A stretch of 64,000 nt of DNA from Ceratotherium simum simum (lineage: Eukaryota > Chordata > Mammalia > Perissodactyla > Rhinocerotidae), in contig NW_004454193.1 in assembly GCF_000283155.1 (NCBI RefSeq), positions 11,615,157 through 11,679,156 of the forward strand, in the 5' to 3' direction. Below the pieces are notes generated by a model. That model was not told the origin of the DNA, ran no database searches, and saw nothing but the letters and a program-made list of their open reading frames with translations. Within the stretch, counting starts at the first letter, position 1; every line of letters begins with the position of its first letter. The translations under genes were made by a program, and so were the position numbers. Below, piece after piece: positions 1-11,758 of the stretch.

Positions 1-186
1 TAAAATGTCCTTTTCATTAGACTAGTGTGCCTCTCAACATAGCCACCAACTCAATTCTTTCCCGCAAAACTACAACCATTTGATCTAGATTAAAAAAAAA
101 AGACAAGACAGTAGAGAATAAATGAGCCTTCTTTCCATGGGATATTAAAAAATGCATATATTTCCCCAATCTGCATTCGCACACAT

Positions 187-475
187 ACTTTTTTCTGTAT
201 GTGTGAGGAAGATCAGCCCTGAGCTAACATCTGATGTCAATCCTCCTCTTTTTGCTGAGGAAGGTTGGCCCTGAGCTAACATCCGTGCCCATCTTCCTCT
301 ACTTTATATGCAACACCGCCACAGCGTGGCTCGACAAGCAGTGCGTCGGATCCGAACCAGCGAACCCCGGGCCGCCAGCTCGACAAGCAGTGCGTCGGAT
401 CCGAACCAGCGAACCCTGGGCCACCACAGCGGAATGCACACACTTAACCGCTTGCGCCACCAGGCAGGCCCCTCA
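187..475 (-). mobile_element. ERE-type tRNA-derived SINE with internal duplication
   Basis: The element reads on the minus strand. The A-rich tail appears as the T-run near 189, followed by two gaggaag..ctgagctaac modules (204-285), a tRNA-like body, and the GCCTGCC head near 463-472. A 7-bp duplication, cacacat, flanks it at 180-186 and 476-482. The body contains a 49-bp tandem duplication (329-377 and 378-426) that repeats the B-box region. It is a non-autonomous retroposon expected to have been mobilised by L1. The overlapping open frames have no protein character. Confidence 0.88.
329..426 (-). repeat. 49-bp tandem duplication inside the ERE
   Basis: Two head-to-tail 49-bp units differ at two positions by eye. 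Each contains the reverse complement of a Pol III B box (ggatccgaacc at 348-358 and 397-407). Other EREs here have only one such segment, so this is a private duplication of this copy or of a small subfamily. Confidence 0.9.
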
Positions 476-482
476 CACACAT

Positions 483-1525
483 TCTTAATGCCTTCTTCAT
501 TTCATTGTAATGTTTTTTAACTCTTTTTCAAAGCTGGATATGCAAGTTCTTTTATCTTTTTAATTTGTTGTTTTGGAAAACCAAGATTCTTTAACATATT
601 TCTTGTACTAAACTGAACAATCTGAATAAAATTCAGCACACATGAAAAAATTATCCTAAATCTAAGGATTGAGAATTAAAAATAATGACTGTTTTTTATC
701 ACATTCGTTAATTATCAGTATGTTGAGCAACATTTTTCAACTGTTGCCTCTTTAGTCATTGTTCTTAAAGTAGTATGATCTGTAATTAAGGAGATTGGCC
801 TGAATGAATATTTTTAAACCTTTCACTAACATCACTCAGGGATAAGTAGCGTAAATGTGGTATGATTTCTCTCTCAATCTCTTGCTTTCCTTCTGTTTTG
901 AAATTGCTTTAATTTTCTGTTTACATACTGCGTTAGTAGATATGAGTTAATTCCGTTGTTTTTTTCCTTGTCAGTCACACAGTATGTATCCAAGATCGCT
1001 GATATTATTCCACAGGATAGAAAGAAAGCAGTGGATTGCAATTCCAATTTCACAAAACGCACACGCAGACACACACACACTAATTCCACGTGAAATGGAA
1101 AGTAGCCTGTGGATCTGACAGGCTGTGTTATTGGTCTTGACATGTTTAGCATATTTGCAGATAACTTGCATAATGCCATAGTATAAGGTGATCACAGTTT
1201 CAGGTGACCAGGAAATGAGAGAAGTAACGAGGTGAATAATAGAAATAGGATTCAAATGCTTCATTATAATTTGGAATGACGTGCCATATCCATATGAATT
1301 CCATTTACATTTCAACTATTTAAGGCAGTGGCAATAAGCCCAGAAAAACAAAAGCAAATATAGAGGATGGGGGAGATATCGTTTAAGAGGTGAACATTTG
1401 AAGAAGAAGAGCTGATTATATATCAGTAATTTGATGTGGCTATCAGGGAAACTGAGAGTGTCTCGGGTTGCCATTTTTAGATATTTTGGCTCGGATTAGT
1501 ATGGAATATATCTGACATACTGTAT
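483..1525. other. AT-rich stretch, no recognised feature
   Basis: I see no gene, no clear repeat family and no long open frame with coding character. A short CA-rich run lies at about 1057-1080. Confidence 0.5.
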
Positions 1526-1542
1526 GTAGCTCCAGGAATATT

Positions 1543-1728
1543 CCTTCTTCTTCTTCTTTTTTTATTTTTTTGGTGAGGAAGATTCGCCCTGAGCTAACAT
1601 GTGTGCCAACCTCCCTGTATTTTGTATGTATGTCGCCACCACAACATGGCCTATAATCCGAACCCGCGAACCTGGGCCACCAAAGTGGAGCATGTCAAAC
1701 TTAACCACTTGGCCATGGGGCCGGCCCC
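1543..1728 (-). mobile_element. ERE SINE, short form
   Basis: A T-rich tail (1543-1572) is followed by ggtgaggaagattcgccctgag, a shortened middle and the head ending ggggccggcccc. A perfect 13-bp duplication, ctccaggaatatt, flanks it at 1530-1542 and 1729-1741. Only one tail module is present, unlike the longer copies elsewhere, so it is a shorter ERE subtype. Confidence 0.93.
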
Positions 1729-1844
1729 CTCCAGGAATATTACTTAAATAATAATCTGATAAAGTGAAACACTAGCAAAGGATGATGTGGACTAGTGAAG
1801 GACTCAGTAATAACTTTCTTCGGTTTTAAAAGTTTTTTTAGAAA

Positions 1845-2095
1845 GAGGGCTCAGCAATCTGCCTGAGTTCAAGTCCCAGATCAATCTCTTGGGGATCTTA
1901 GTTTAGTGAATAGAGCAGAATATATAAGCATCTTGGTGCTTCAGGTAACCTACATAGTTAATTTTCCTCATCTGTGAAATGGGAAGGTTACATTCCCCAG
2001 AGAGTGTTGGATGAAACAAGACAATGCATTGCACATACAATGAGCACATTACTTAACAAATTTGAAATGGTCAGTGATGGTTAACTCCTATTGTT
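1845..2095 (+). mobile_element. probable MIR SINE, diverged
   Basis: The segment runs from tctgcctgagttcaagtccc through ttttcctcatctgtgaaatggg to an end resembling the MIR 3' part (gagcacattacttaac). MIR is an old mammalian tRNA-derived SINE. The middle does not align well, and no duplication is discernible at this age. Confidence 0.5.
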
Positions 2096-2460
2096 TTCTT
2101 TTTCTTTTCATTATAATACTTACTGAAGGAAGTTAGGGACAATAATACTCAAAAATAGAATAATCCTCAGAAAGATGGCTGGGCCCGGATCCTCACCCCC
2201 CAAAAAATCATTCAGCCCTTGAGATTGCCCACAATGGCTAATAGCAGCTACAGCAGCTCTCTCTTTAACCTAATATGCCATACTCATATCATTTATTCAT
2301 GTATACTTTGACGTGAAAAAAGGTTGGACACATTTTGTAGACAAGAGAAATGGTAAAGTAAGTTGTTTTGAAATAACACTGTTGCAGTTGTGTAAGGAAT
2401 GGTTTGGTTGGGATAGTAGGAAGAATATCGGTTAGGAAAGTGAGTTCTTAGCACTATTTC

Positions 2461-2620
2461 ATGTCTGTATTATTGGCCACGAAAACTGTGAATATCAGTG
2501 GATCATTGTCTGATACAGCACTGGAAGGTGAGGGGATGGTGCAAAAAGACCCAGCAGGGATCCGCTCTGCTGTACACGGGTCGCTAGGAGTCGGAATTGA
2601 CTCGATGGCGCTAACAGCAA
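2461..2620 (+). repeat. unidentified repeat-like fragment
   Basis: The core gggtcgctaggagtcggaat followed by tgactcgatggcgctaac looks like a dispersed mammalian repeat seen in other genomes, but I cannot name the family. An 84-codon open frame crosses it (2461-2715) without recognisable protein features. Confidence 0.3.
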
Positions 2621-2759
2621 ATTATTGCAACACCCAAAGTAGTGGTAAAGGGGATGGGTATGACAGGTTTGAGAACCCATTGATGGTGTTTGCATTATTC
2701 CACCATAGCTTTTAGAAAGTGGTCTTTACTGATGGAAACTAGGCTTTTGGTAGTGAACA

Positions 2760-2872
2760 CAATGCAGTCTATACAGAAGTCAAAATATAATGATGTACAC
2801 CTGAAATTTATATAATGTTATAAAGCAATGTGACCTCAATAAAATAAAAAATATATAAATAAATAAAAAGTG
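2760..2872 (+). mobile_element. short L1 3' end
   Basis: The run tatacagaagtcaaaatata, then atgatgtacacctgaaat and aatgttataaag, then caataaaataaa, is the reverse complement of the 3'-UTR seen in the minus-strand L1 at 10212-10300, so the two belong to related L1 subfamilies. It ends in an A-rich tail and is a severe 5' truncation, or a tail fragment. Confidence 0.7.
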
Positions 2873-2899
2873 TGGTCTTTAGGTCATCCCAAACAGGTA

Positions 2900-4190
2900 A
2901 AAAAAAAAAAAAAAAAACCCATAAAATTCAAGATTAGGCATTTCAGCAATTTCTTAACTCTCCAAAACAGTTATCTAAGGAATATTCCAATGTAGAAAAT
3001 ACCTGTAATAGATAGAATCTGTTTCTGATTTGTCAGCATTAAGTGAGTTCACTTATCCCACCCCCCTTTTGCCCAGATATTCTGTGATCTTGTGATCACT
3101 ACATCCAGCACGCCACCCATATAAATTTAGGCAATTGAATGGAAAGGAGGAATGTAACATTTTGACATCCCACTTTGGTGAATGGCTCAGTACTAGGTGC
3201 TTTAGATGTGTGATTTGATTCAATAATCAACTGAGGAATCAGACCTATAGTGTTACTTACTCAACGATCCCTCAGTGAGTGGAGGAAGGATGTAAAAAGG
3301 GCTGTCTGATCCCAAAGTCCACAGTCTTCCCTTTATATCATGCTGCAACCTGTGTCCAGTAAAACTTTGCAATTTTAGACTTTGTCACCCACTGTGTAAT
3401 ATCATAATTTTCCTGTGGGAAACAAATTTATACTGTGGTTGAATAGCTAAGAAGCATGTGCTGCAGAGTCCTATTACAGCCATCCTCCAGATGGGGGTTG
3501 TGTTTGTGCTTGTGTGTGCCTGTGAATGTGAGTTTGTGTGTGGTTACGTGTGTGAGTTTCCCATGTTCAGTGTGTTGTGGATCTGATAGAATGGAGGGTT
3601 CAGTGAATTTCTTGAAATTATGTCTCCAAAGCACCTCTTACAAGGGCAGCATCAGAGAACTACCTGCAGAGAATACCAATTAGCACTTTCTAAAATAGTC
3701 TAATTAGTGCAAAAACCTATTTCACTAGCAACCAAAATAGGATTTTAACTCATTAGTAGTCCCATTTTATGAACACAATCACTCAGCATGGTTTCAAACC
3801 AAGGTGGAAATCAAAAAATCAAAATATTCATCATTCATTGAAACAGCTTCAGATGTTTAACCTTTCTAAAAGTTACTTCTAACATTCACCACCCAGCAAC
3901 TGCAGCTGAGTGATAAGAAACCAAGGTAGAGACCTGGGAAAAAGAGATTATCAAGTGTGAACAGTTAATTTGAGTACTTCTCTCAATCCCAGCAGGCAAC
4001 ATGGATTTGAGTTTACAGTCTTATACCTAAATGTCAAAAGAAAAATTTTTGGATAGAGGTATAGCAATTTCAAATTATCCTTTAATTCTGTGATTCAAAT
4101 TATATTTTCCTGAAAGTATACTGTTTTACTTGTTTACGTTTACCTAAAATTAGGAGAATCTAAGCTAGAAACACCCTGGTGCTTTTTGAT
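2900..4190. other. mostly unique sequence with a poly-A run and a GT-rich patch
   Basis: A run of 19 A lies near 2900-2918. A GT-rich imperfect repeat lies at about 3495-3560 and yields two opposing short frames (3428-3634 and 3456-3683) that are composition artefacts. No gene or named repeat is seen in the rest. Confidence 0.5.
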
Positions 4191-7060
4191 GGGACTTAAA
4201 GGTTACTGTCCCCTTGGTCTCAGATATCAGGGTACCGGAGACTGCCAGCCCCTCACCACACTCTGCTGACTGCAGGAGGCTCTCCATGCTGCTCTTCTCC
4301 GTGGCTTTGGCCATGAGGTCTTCTTCAGTATCGCATTCAGTTCAGCAGGCTTTGAAGAGCCAATCCTGCTGGGTCTAAATTATCACGATCTGAGACTTCA
4401 GTTTGTGTGGCAGGGAGTGCTCTGAGCTTCTTTAGGCAAGAGTCAATTTTCCTAGATCTCGTATTGGTAGAATTTGGGAAAACTGTGCAATTGCGTGGGC
4501 TTTGAAGTTCTAATCCTGTTGGGGCTCTTACTTGAAGACGTTGAACTAGCTGTAAATAGGCTCCTCCCAAATTTTTGAGATAACCTAGACTCCTTTGCAG
4601 TAGGACTGAGGCTAGTGTTTTTGTCGGGGAAGAGCTGTGTCCTCTGTCCGTTGGGCTGTTCTGGCTTTTTTCCTTTGTCTCACTGCTAATGGACAAAAAA
4701 AGCTAAGAACAAGCAGAAGGATGATGTTAGGGTCAACTTGTCCTCCCCAGTCACATGGTGACAGGAATATCTTTCGGGAGTTCTGACTTTATTCTTTCTT
4801 TTTCTTTGGGATCCAGCATTGAGTTGGGAGACCTTCTGGCTTCCATCCTGTTCACTCCTATAAACTTCACATGCAAGATTGAGACAAGGTGTCCCACTAC
4901 AGGACGTTTAGCTATTTCTACAACAGGCTTGCCAGTTGTGTCATCTCAGGCAGTCACCACACACACGCTGCCCACTGGAGAGAGACCAGAGATTCCTGTT
5001 GACATACTGGAAGGATCCTCTGAGGACAAGAGTGTGTTTGCAGCACTTGCATGATAAAACATAATAAGACTTTCTGAGAATGTGTCAGAAGTGCCTAGCA
5101 TGGCCGTGCTGGCTCTGCTTTCTCCTGGATCCACGAAGGCTGATCCAGCCAGTGCTATGTTTATCTGTCCTGAGTCTGCATATTAGATTCCTTTCCCCCT
5201 GGCATTACCAGAAAAGACGGACCCAAACACCTCAGGAACCATGTGAAAGCTCCTGATACTGACCTGATCTTGATCTTCTCCATGAAGTTCCATGGCCTGG
5301 GCAGAGAGGGAGGGAAAACAAGTGAAACAGAGAACCAAGTGAGACCAGAAGGGGCTGCTCCTCTCCCTTCTGTGACAGAACAACTCACAAGCTTGTAATT
5401 AGAAGAAGCTTTGAGGTTATCAAGTGCAGTCTCCCATTTGATGCAGGAATTCCTTCTAGAGAAACGCTCTCCTAGACACACACACGTGCATGCACATGCG
5501 CAAAATGGTCATTCCAATTTTCCCAGAACAGTTCCAGTTCACCAGCAAACATCCTCATATACTTTTATTTTATACAGTCGTGTTAGTATTACTTCAGAAT
5601 AGATTCCTGTAAGTGACACTGCTGGTGAAATGGAATGCACAATTTTGAGAGTGACTGAAAAATTGTACACATGTGCATAGGCATGTTCATTGCCATTGAT
5701 GTATTCAGAAATTTGTACACAGTAGTCATGAGAGACAGCTTATGGATCAAAGGAAGGACTTTATAACAGTTTAAAATGTCCCACAACAGATCAGACTGCC
5801 TAGATTTGGGTACTAAGTATTCAAGAATGCATTGGATGGTCAGGTTGCTGTCTAGAGCATTACAACAGTGGGTATGAGATTAGAGGAACTGACATCTAAG
5901 GAATCTCTGGAATTTAGCTGTAAGGAACACTTTGGAGAAGTACAAGGAGCCTCTCCAATGGGGCAAGGCTTCCACATAGTGGCTTACATGGCTCTGAACT
6001 CTTCCAAATGCAGTTCATTTTCCAGGTGAGCCTAAGAGAACACCAGAGCCTTTGCAGAACCAGATTTCAGCTGCTCTCCCAAAGCTTCTTGGCCTTGTCT
6101 TCTAGAGTCTCTGCGAAGACTTACCACTAGGATCTTGGCCTCTGTCTTAAACACAGGCTTGTCCATTGTGTCTGCAGCTGGGATAGCCTGAGTGTGGCTG
6201 TAACCCTCCACTGAGGGTATCAGAGGTAAATGAGGTGGCTATCCCAATAAAGAAAGCAATCTTTTGCATCTGAAGGGGGCACTGCTGAAAGGTACAAAGA
6301 ACAGCCAGTGTCAAACTTCAGGCAGAACTGCTGCTTTTCAATATTATGGTCAAATATTGTACCAACTTCAGTGGAAGCAACCTGATTAGCTCTAAGTTCT
6401 TATTAGTCTTATGGCCTCTTGCCTGGATGTCACAGCCACATCTGGCATATTCTTCATAGCTCGCACCGAGTCCAACCAGCAGCATGACATTAGGTAGTGC
6501 AAGGCTAGGGCTCAACACAACAGTTTGTCGATGCCCACAGTGACCATTAGGACATGGCTGTGAACATCATTCACATCTCTTTTGCTAATCTGGTTAAATT
6601 TGTTCTCAAACATCAGTATGCACTTGAACAGAGTGTATTCTCTTGTGCAGTTGTTGCTACACTTTCCCTGGAGGTATGAAACACGCCCACTGCATGGCTA
6701 CATCGGACGCGTGATATGGTAACATGGATCTACTGCTCAGGGCTATCTTTATGAAGACAGTTCCTCGTGGCTCCTTCACAACTTCCTTATCACGTTCCCT
6801 GCTTCTCTGGCAAGATGGAGAGCAGCATCCTCTTCTGTGTCTTTCAGCCTCGGAGCCCCGGGAGGGAGGGAGGCCCCTGAGCCACTGAGGATTGTGTGAA
6901 GCTTTTCTTGCCTGGTCCAGATGGTGCTGCCTAGGGCTAGGAGATATGGGCACACTCAGGAGGGGCTTCTCCCTGGGTCTGACACACCATTCTCCACCAC
7001 TTCTGCTTTTGATCTCTCCAAGTGAGCCGCCAACCAGAATTCTGCAACTTCCCATCTCCC
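4191..7060 (-). pseudogene. decayed coding-like block, probable processed pseudogene of unknown parent
   Basis: Read on the minus strand, this is the only part of the window where several long, mixed-composition peptide stretches follow one another with frame changes and stops between them. Examples in order are DAALHLAREAGNVIRK (about 6830-6780), ENKFNQISKRDVNDVHSHVL (about 6610-6550), NVMLLVGLGASYEEYARCG (about 6490-6430), FDHNIEKQQFCLKFDTGCSL (about 6345-6285), KPVFKTEAKILVVSLRRDS (about 6165-6105), EVFGSVFSGNARGK (about 5235-5190), EARRSPNSMLDPKEKERIK (about 4840-4785) and TEEDLMAKATEKSSMESLLQ (about 4330-4270). The local GC content is higher than in the flanks. No splice architecture or poly-A tract was found. 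I do not recognise the parent protein. It could be one old retrocopy, two adjacent ones, or exons of a dead gene; chance open frames are a weaker alternative. Confidence 0.4.
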
Positions 7061-8135
7061 TCAGGAGCCTTCAACTGGCCTTAAACCAGCCCATGGGGCC
7101 CCTTTTATCCTCCCGTACTCATTGGGACCTGTCACCACAAATCCCTTTGTCCCTGTACTCCAGGAGCTGCCCCTTTAGGTCAGTGGCTCTACACAGCCAA
7201 CTGGGACACCCCACCAGATGGGGATAGGGAGGTAAGTGGGTGGCTAAATTGGCCTTTATGAGGACAGCAGTGTGCCACACAGGGGAGATACTAACCAAGT
7301 GGATAATGGAGGGTAATCCTTTACCCCAAACTTTCCTTTTGAGGTAAAAATAAAAAGTAGTAGTGGGTCAGGTCCTATATTAATTAGTGATAGAAGACTG
7401 ACTTCTACTCTCTATTTTATCTAGTTTTACATATTCTATTAAAATAATAAATAGCATTATAATTTTATCTTCAACAATGATCATTTGCATAGCAGTGGGT
7501 GAAAGAGAAACATTTCTTTACAAATAGTCTCTGAAATTTGAAGGAAGCAAGCAGAAAATTTTGTGGAACATTTACTCAACATATTGAGTAAATGTGGAAA
7601 TGGAGACACTGAGCACATCAGATGGCTAGACGTTCAGTATCCAAGTGACTTGCAGCTCATCAGCTCTGTCAAGGACCTTAAAGTTGTCCTCAAATAGCAG
7701 TGGGGCTTCTCATTTTACATTATTTGGAGTGTTCAGAAATATCTACCAAGGGGTGAGTACATTCCTTTCTGTTATCTTGATGGCTATTCTGTAAGACATT
7801 TATTTTCTTTCTTCTATATGAAATATATATATATTTATATATGTATATATATATACAATTTTAGGATCATTAAGTCATTTAACACTATCCTTAAAAATTG
7901 ATGTTAACTAACCTATTTAAATATAGGTACTCTTCCTCGTGCAGTCCACCACTGTGTGCTCCAATATAAAAGTAATGCCTTTCTTTCATTTGATGCTGGT
8001 TTTTACATTTTACCTCATCTGCTCCTTTCAGGTGGATGATTTTGAGGAAATGATTGTCAGTCAGAAGAACCACATGTCAAAGCAGACAAACAATGCATCT
8101 GGTGCCTTCCTTGCACTTGGATCAGCACAATAACA
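7061..8135. other. no gene seen; AT microsatellite inside
   Basis: This is low-complexity AT-rich DNA. A (TA)n-like run lies at about 7826-7856. Short open frames on both strands (7891-8073 and 7939-8133) mirror each other and are not credible genes. Confidence 0.5.
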
Positions 8136-8139
8136 TTGC

Positions 8140-8400
8140 AGAGTTATCAGAGCCAGGCTTCTGATACAGCCTGTATCCAAACTCCTGTTCTGTCCCACCT
8201 AGCTATGGGACAGTAGGCAAGTTTTTTGAACTCTCAGAGCTATATTTTCTTACTTGTAATGTTGGCATAATGACATCTACTTTGTAGACGTGAAGTGGAA
8301 ATTTAATAAGCTACTACAGAGAAAGCTCTTAGTTTAGGAATTGATGTTTAATAACGTATTCACTCAGTAAATGGTAGCTGCTCTTAACGAATGACTTTCA
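8140..8400 (+). mobile_element. MIR SINE
   Basis: The core reads agagccaggcttctgata, then ctgttctgtcccacctagct, then gggacagtaggcaagtt, and a 3' part ending actcagtaaatggtagctgct, which is the MIR layout in plus orientation. It is strongly diverged, as expected for an old insertion. Confidence 0.7.
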
Positions 8401-8404
8401 AGTA

Positions 8405-8925
8405 TATCTTTCACATGTCCATCAATGTAGATAAAAATTTCTAATTGATCAGCTCTTTTAACCTGTTTCAGGCATTTAATGTTCTCATTACTTTCCCTGT
8501 ATACACAGATAAGTATACAGAGGCATCACCAACAAACTCCATTCTGTGGTGGGGCAGATATCCTGGGACATAAGTAGCGTATTCTAGAGCACAGTACAAG
8601 TGTTTCACTGATCGATGTGGCAGGTGAGCCATTGCTTCACTCTCACCATTTCTACCCATGTTTGGCTGAGGAGAGGATAAAACACAGCAGGCATTTTTAT
8701 AAAGACCTCTGGAAGACGCATTGGAAGGAGGAAAAACAGTTAGTGAACTGGACACTGAAGAATCAAAGCAGAGAGCAAATTTCCAACTGATCTTTCAGTT
8801 ACATGCTCAGGAGTGAGTCAAGAATTAGAGATAAGGGAATGAGAAGAAACTCTTGATGAGGTGTTAGGACTTTTGTAGCTTTGCCATGTTGTATTTTTCT
8901 TATCTCATCACATTAGCATTTGTCG
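8405..8925. other. no recognised feature
   Basis: A 95-codon minus frame (8468-8755) is the only open stretch. It has no domain or composition that suggests a protein. Confidence 0.45.
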
Positions 8926-8929
8926 AATA

Positions 8930-9640
8930 TATACCTACCATGTGTTAAGTTAGGTCTTGCAAAATGAGAATAGAAAAGTAAAGTAAAAATTACGAAATGG
9001 TTTCTGCCCTCAAGGTATTCACGAGGGTTGGGTTGGATAAGTAAATAACTAGATTACAATATGGTGGCAGATAAATTATCTGACAGTGATATGCACTAAT
9101 TTATACAGAAGTACAGCAAAGAGACAAGCTGGAAAGCCACTCAGGGTAGGAGAAAATTGTAAGTTAAAGATAGCATAGGAATAACTCAGGCAAAAGTGGG
9201 GCAATATGGTCATTTGAGACGGAGGGAGTAGTTTGTGCAAAGGTCAAAGGCAAGCCTGACCATTCAGAGAATAGTCAGTAGTTCATGTTAGATTAGCATA
9301 GAGTAAGTACTAACACTTGTAAGAAGTAAGGCTGGAGAGGAAAGCAGGATGGAGAGGACTGAAGACCTTGAAGGCCTTGTTAAGGAGTTTGAATTTATCC
9401 TGAGTACCATGAGCTGTTGAAAGGAGATGAATAACTCAATCTGAGTGTGCTTTAGAAAGTTAACTCTGACTTCAGGGAGGACAATGGACTGGAAGGAGAT
9501 AAGGGCTAAAGAGAAAGAAAGATTTTTGTGTCTTCAGAAGGTCTGGAAAACTGTTAAAATCATAGGCATTAACCAGAGTCTGAAGAAAGTAAAGGTATGC
9601 ATGGATTTATGAAAGATGAGAGTAATGATCACAATAACTG
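8930..9640 (-). repeat. ancient interspersed repeat, L2-like
   Basis: Phrases such as tctgccctcaaggtattcac, gtgcaaaggtcaaaggcaag, gaccttgaaggccttgtta and aaggagtttgaatttatcct follow the order of a widespread old mammalian repeat that I associate with LINE2-type elements, orientation uncertain. Related pieces occur at 34915-35100 and 37830-38140. Confidence 0.5.
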
Positions 9641-10104
9641 TGAAATTTGATCCTCTTTTTCTACGACTACATCCTGAGATCTTGAGTTTTGAAAACAAAA
9701 ACTAATCTAGTCTGTCCTTCATTCATTTGGTCATTTAGTCCTCCATTGAACCAACATTTAGTAAACACTTTATGTTATAGGACCTGTGTTAAAGATGGCA
9801 GATATGGAGACAGGGCCAAAGAACATGACTTGAAACATCTCATTGTATTTTTAGTATTGGAAATAGACATATCGTATTACAATGTGCTGTATCCAGGGCT
9901 ATAGTATAGATGTGCTCAAAAGATGTCATTATGCATTGTTGGTTTTCTCTTGAACAATGCCAGTGGAACTCGATGGTCCCATTCTATTACTAAAAAGAAT
10001 GTAAACATGTACTTGCAAGCACAAAACAGATGACTTATTTCTGAATTTTTAAGCTTTGAAGATTGGGCTGGAACCAGAAGATCTAGGCTGGAACCTTTCC
10101 TCTT

Positions 10105-10211
10105 CTTCAAGTTTTGGGACAGTAAGGCCTAAATTCAGATCCTAGCTATGGCATCTGCTGTTTACTGACCTGGAATATATTTATTAACCCTTGTAAAACT
10201 TCACTATTCTT
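10105..10211 (+). mobile_element. MIR, left part, split by L1
   Basis: The run from gacagtaaggcctaaattca to tttactgacctgg resembles the MIR body and continues after the L1 at 11554-11620. The 20-bp duplication of the L1 insertion (10192-10211 and 11534-11553) ends this left part. Confidence 0.55.
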
Positions 10212-11533
10212 TTTTTTATTACTGAGATCACATTGGTTTATAACATTATATATATTTCAGTTGTACATCATTATATTTTGACTTCTGTATAAACTCTATC
10301 AGGTTTACCACCAAAAGTCTAGTTGCCATCATCACCTTACATGTGTCCCTATACCCCTTTCACCCCCAACCCTCTTCCCCTCTGCTAACCACCAATCTGT
10401 TCTCCATATCTATGTGTTTGTTTGTTTGTCTGTTTATCTTCCGCATATGAGTGAAGTCACAAGATAATTGTCTTTCTCCATTTGACTTATTTTGCTTAGC
10501 ATGGTACCCTCAAGGTCCATCCATGTTGTCGTAAATGGCATGATTTCATCATTTTTTTGGCTGAGTAGCATTCCATTGTATGTATGTATCACATCTTCTT
10601 TATCTATTCATCCATTGATGGGCACTTGGGTTGTTTCCAAGTCTTGGCTATTACAAATAATGCTGCAATGAACATAAGGGTGCATATACCTTTTCAAATG
10701 AGTGTTTTCATGTTCTTTGGATAAATATCTAGAAGTGGAATGGCTGGATCATATGGTAGTTCTATTTTATTTTTTGAGGACTCTCCATACTGTTTTCCAT
10801 AGTGTCTGCACCAATTTACATTCCCACCAGTAGTGTACGAACGTTCCTTTTTCTCCATATCATTGCCAACATTTGTTATTTCTTGTCTTTTTAATAATAG
10901 CCTTTCTGACAGGCATAAGGTGATAGCTCATTGTAGTTTTGATTTGCATTTCTCTAATAATTAGTGATATTGAACATCTTTTCATGTGCCTGTTGACCAT
11001 CTGTATATCTTCTTTGGAAAAATGTCTGTTCATATCCTCTGCCCATTTATTTGGTTAGGATGTTTGGTTTTTGTTGTTGAGTTGTATGAGTTCTTTATAT
11101 ATTTTGGATATTAACCTCTTATCAGATATACGATTTGCAAATATCTCTTCCCAAATGGTAGGTTGTCTTTTTGTTTTGTTGATGGTTTCCTTTGCCATCC
11201 GGGAGCTTTTTAGTTTGATGTAGTCCCATTTGTTTATTTTTTTCTTTTGTTTCCCTCGCCTGAGTAGACACGGTATTTGAAATGATACTGCTAAGACTGC
11301 TGTCAAAGAGTGTACTGCCTGTGTTTTCTTTTAGGATTTTTATGGTTTCAGGTCTTACATTCAAGTCTTTAATCCATTTTGAGTTAATTTTTGTGTATGG
11401 TGTAAGATAACGGTCTACTTTCATTCTTTTGCACGTGGCTGTCCAGTTTTCCCAGCACCATTTATTGTAGAGACTTTCCTTTCTATATTGTATGTTCTTG
11501 GCTCCTTTGTTGAAAATTAGCTATCCATAGATG
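10212..11533 (-). mobile_element. 5'-truncated L1, 3' half of ORF2 plus 3'-UTR
   Basis: A T-run at the left edge is the poly-A tail. The minus strand then carries an L1 3'-UTR and the C-terminal part of ORF2. Telltale residues are [20 protein letters not shown] and [20 protein letters not shown] at about 11250-11100 and the reverse of the near-terminal MEYYS region near 10570. ORF2 encodes the endonuclease/reverse transcriptase, but only the C-terminal end remains and it is frameshifted. TSDs of 20 bp with one mismatch (10192-10211 and 11534-11553) prove target-primed insertion into the MIR. It is dead, being truncated and mutated. Confidence 0.92.
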
Positions 11534-11553
11534 TGTAAAGCTTCACTATTCTT

Positions 11554-11620
11554 ATCAGCAAGGTTGGGAGTATAACTCCCATGTTTGCATGCTTGCAAAC
11601 ATTTAGGAGAAACACACTCA
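11554..11620 (+). mobile_element. MIR, right part after L1
   Basis: The sequence continues the left MIR part after the second copy of the duplication, reading atcagcaaggttgggagtat. The identification is weaker here because the fragment is short and diverged. Confidence 0.4.
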
Positions 11621-11758
11621 AACTTAAATTTAGACTAGACAAATAATATATGTATCACAATTTGCACACTTCTAGAATGAATGAGGGACAGAGTCTCAGA
11701 GGAATAGTAGATTAGGAACTGGAAATCAGGATTAAGATGAGAATTGAGAAAAGCTCTA

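Noticed and set aside
234..520. Two overlapping plus-strand frames at the start of the window
   Set aside because: Both lie within the minus-strand ERE and its flank; the repeated peptide comes from the 49-bp SINE duplication.
6892..7227. 111-codon plus-strand frame
   Set aside because: It runs opposite the coding-like minus-strand block and is Leu/Ser/Pro-rich in the way antisense shadows are.
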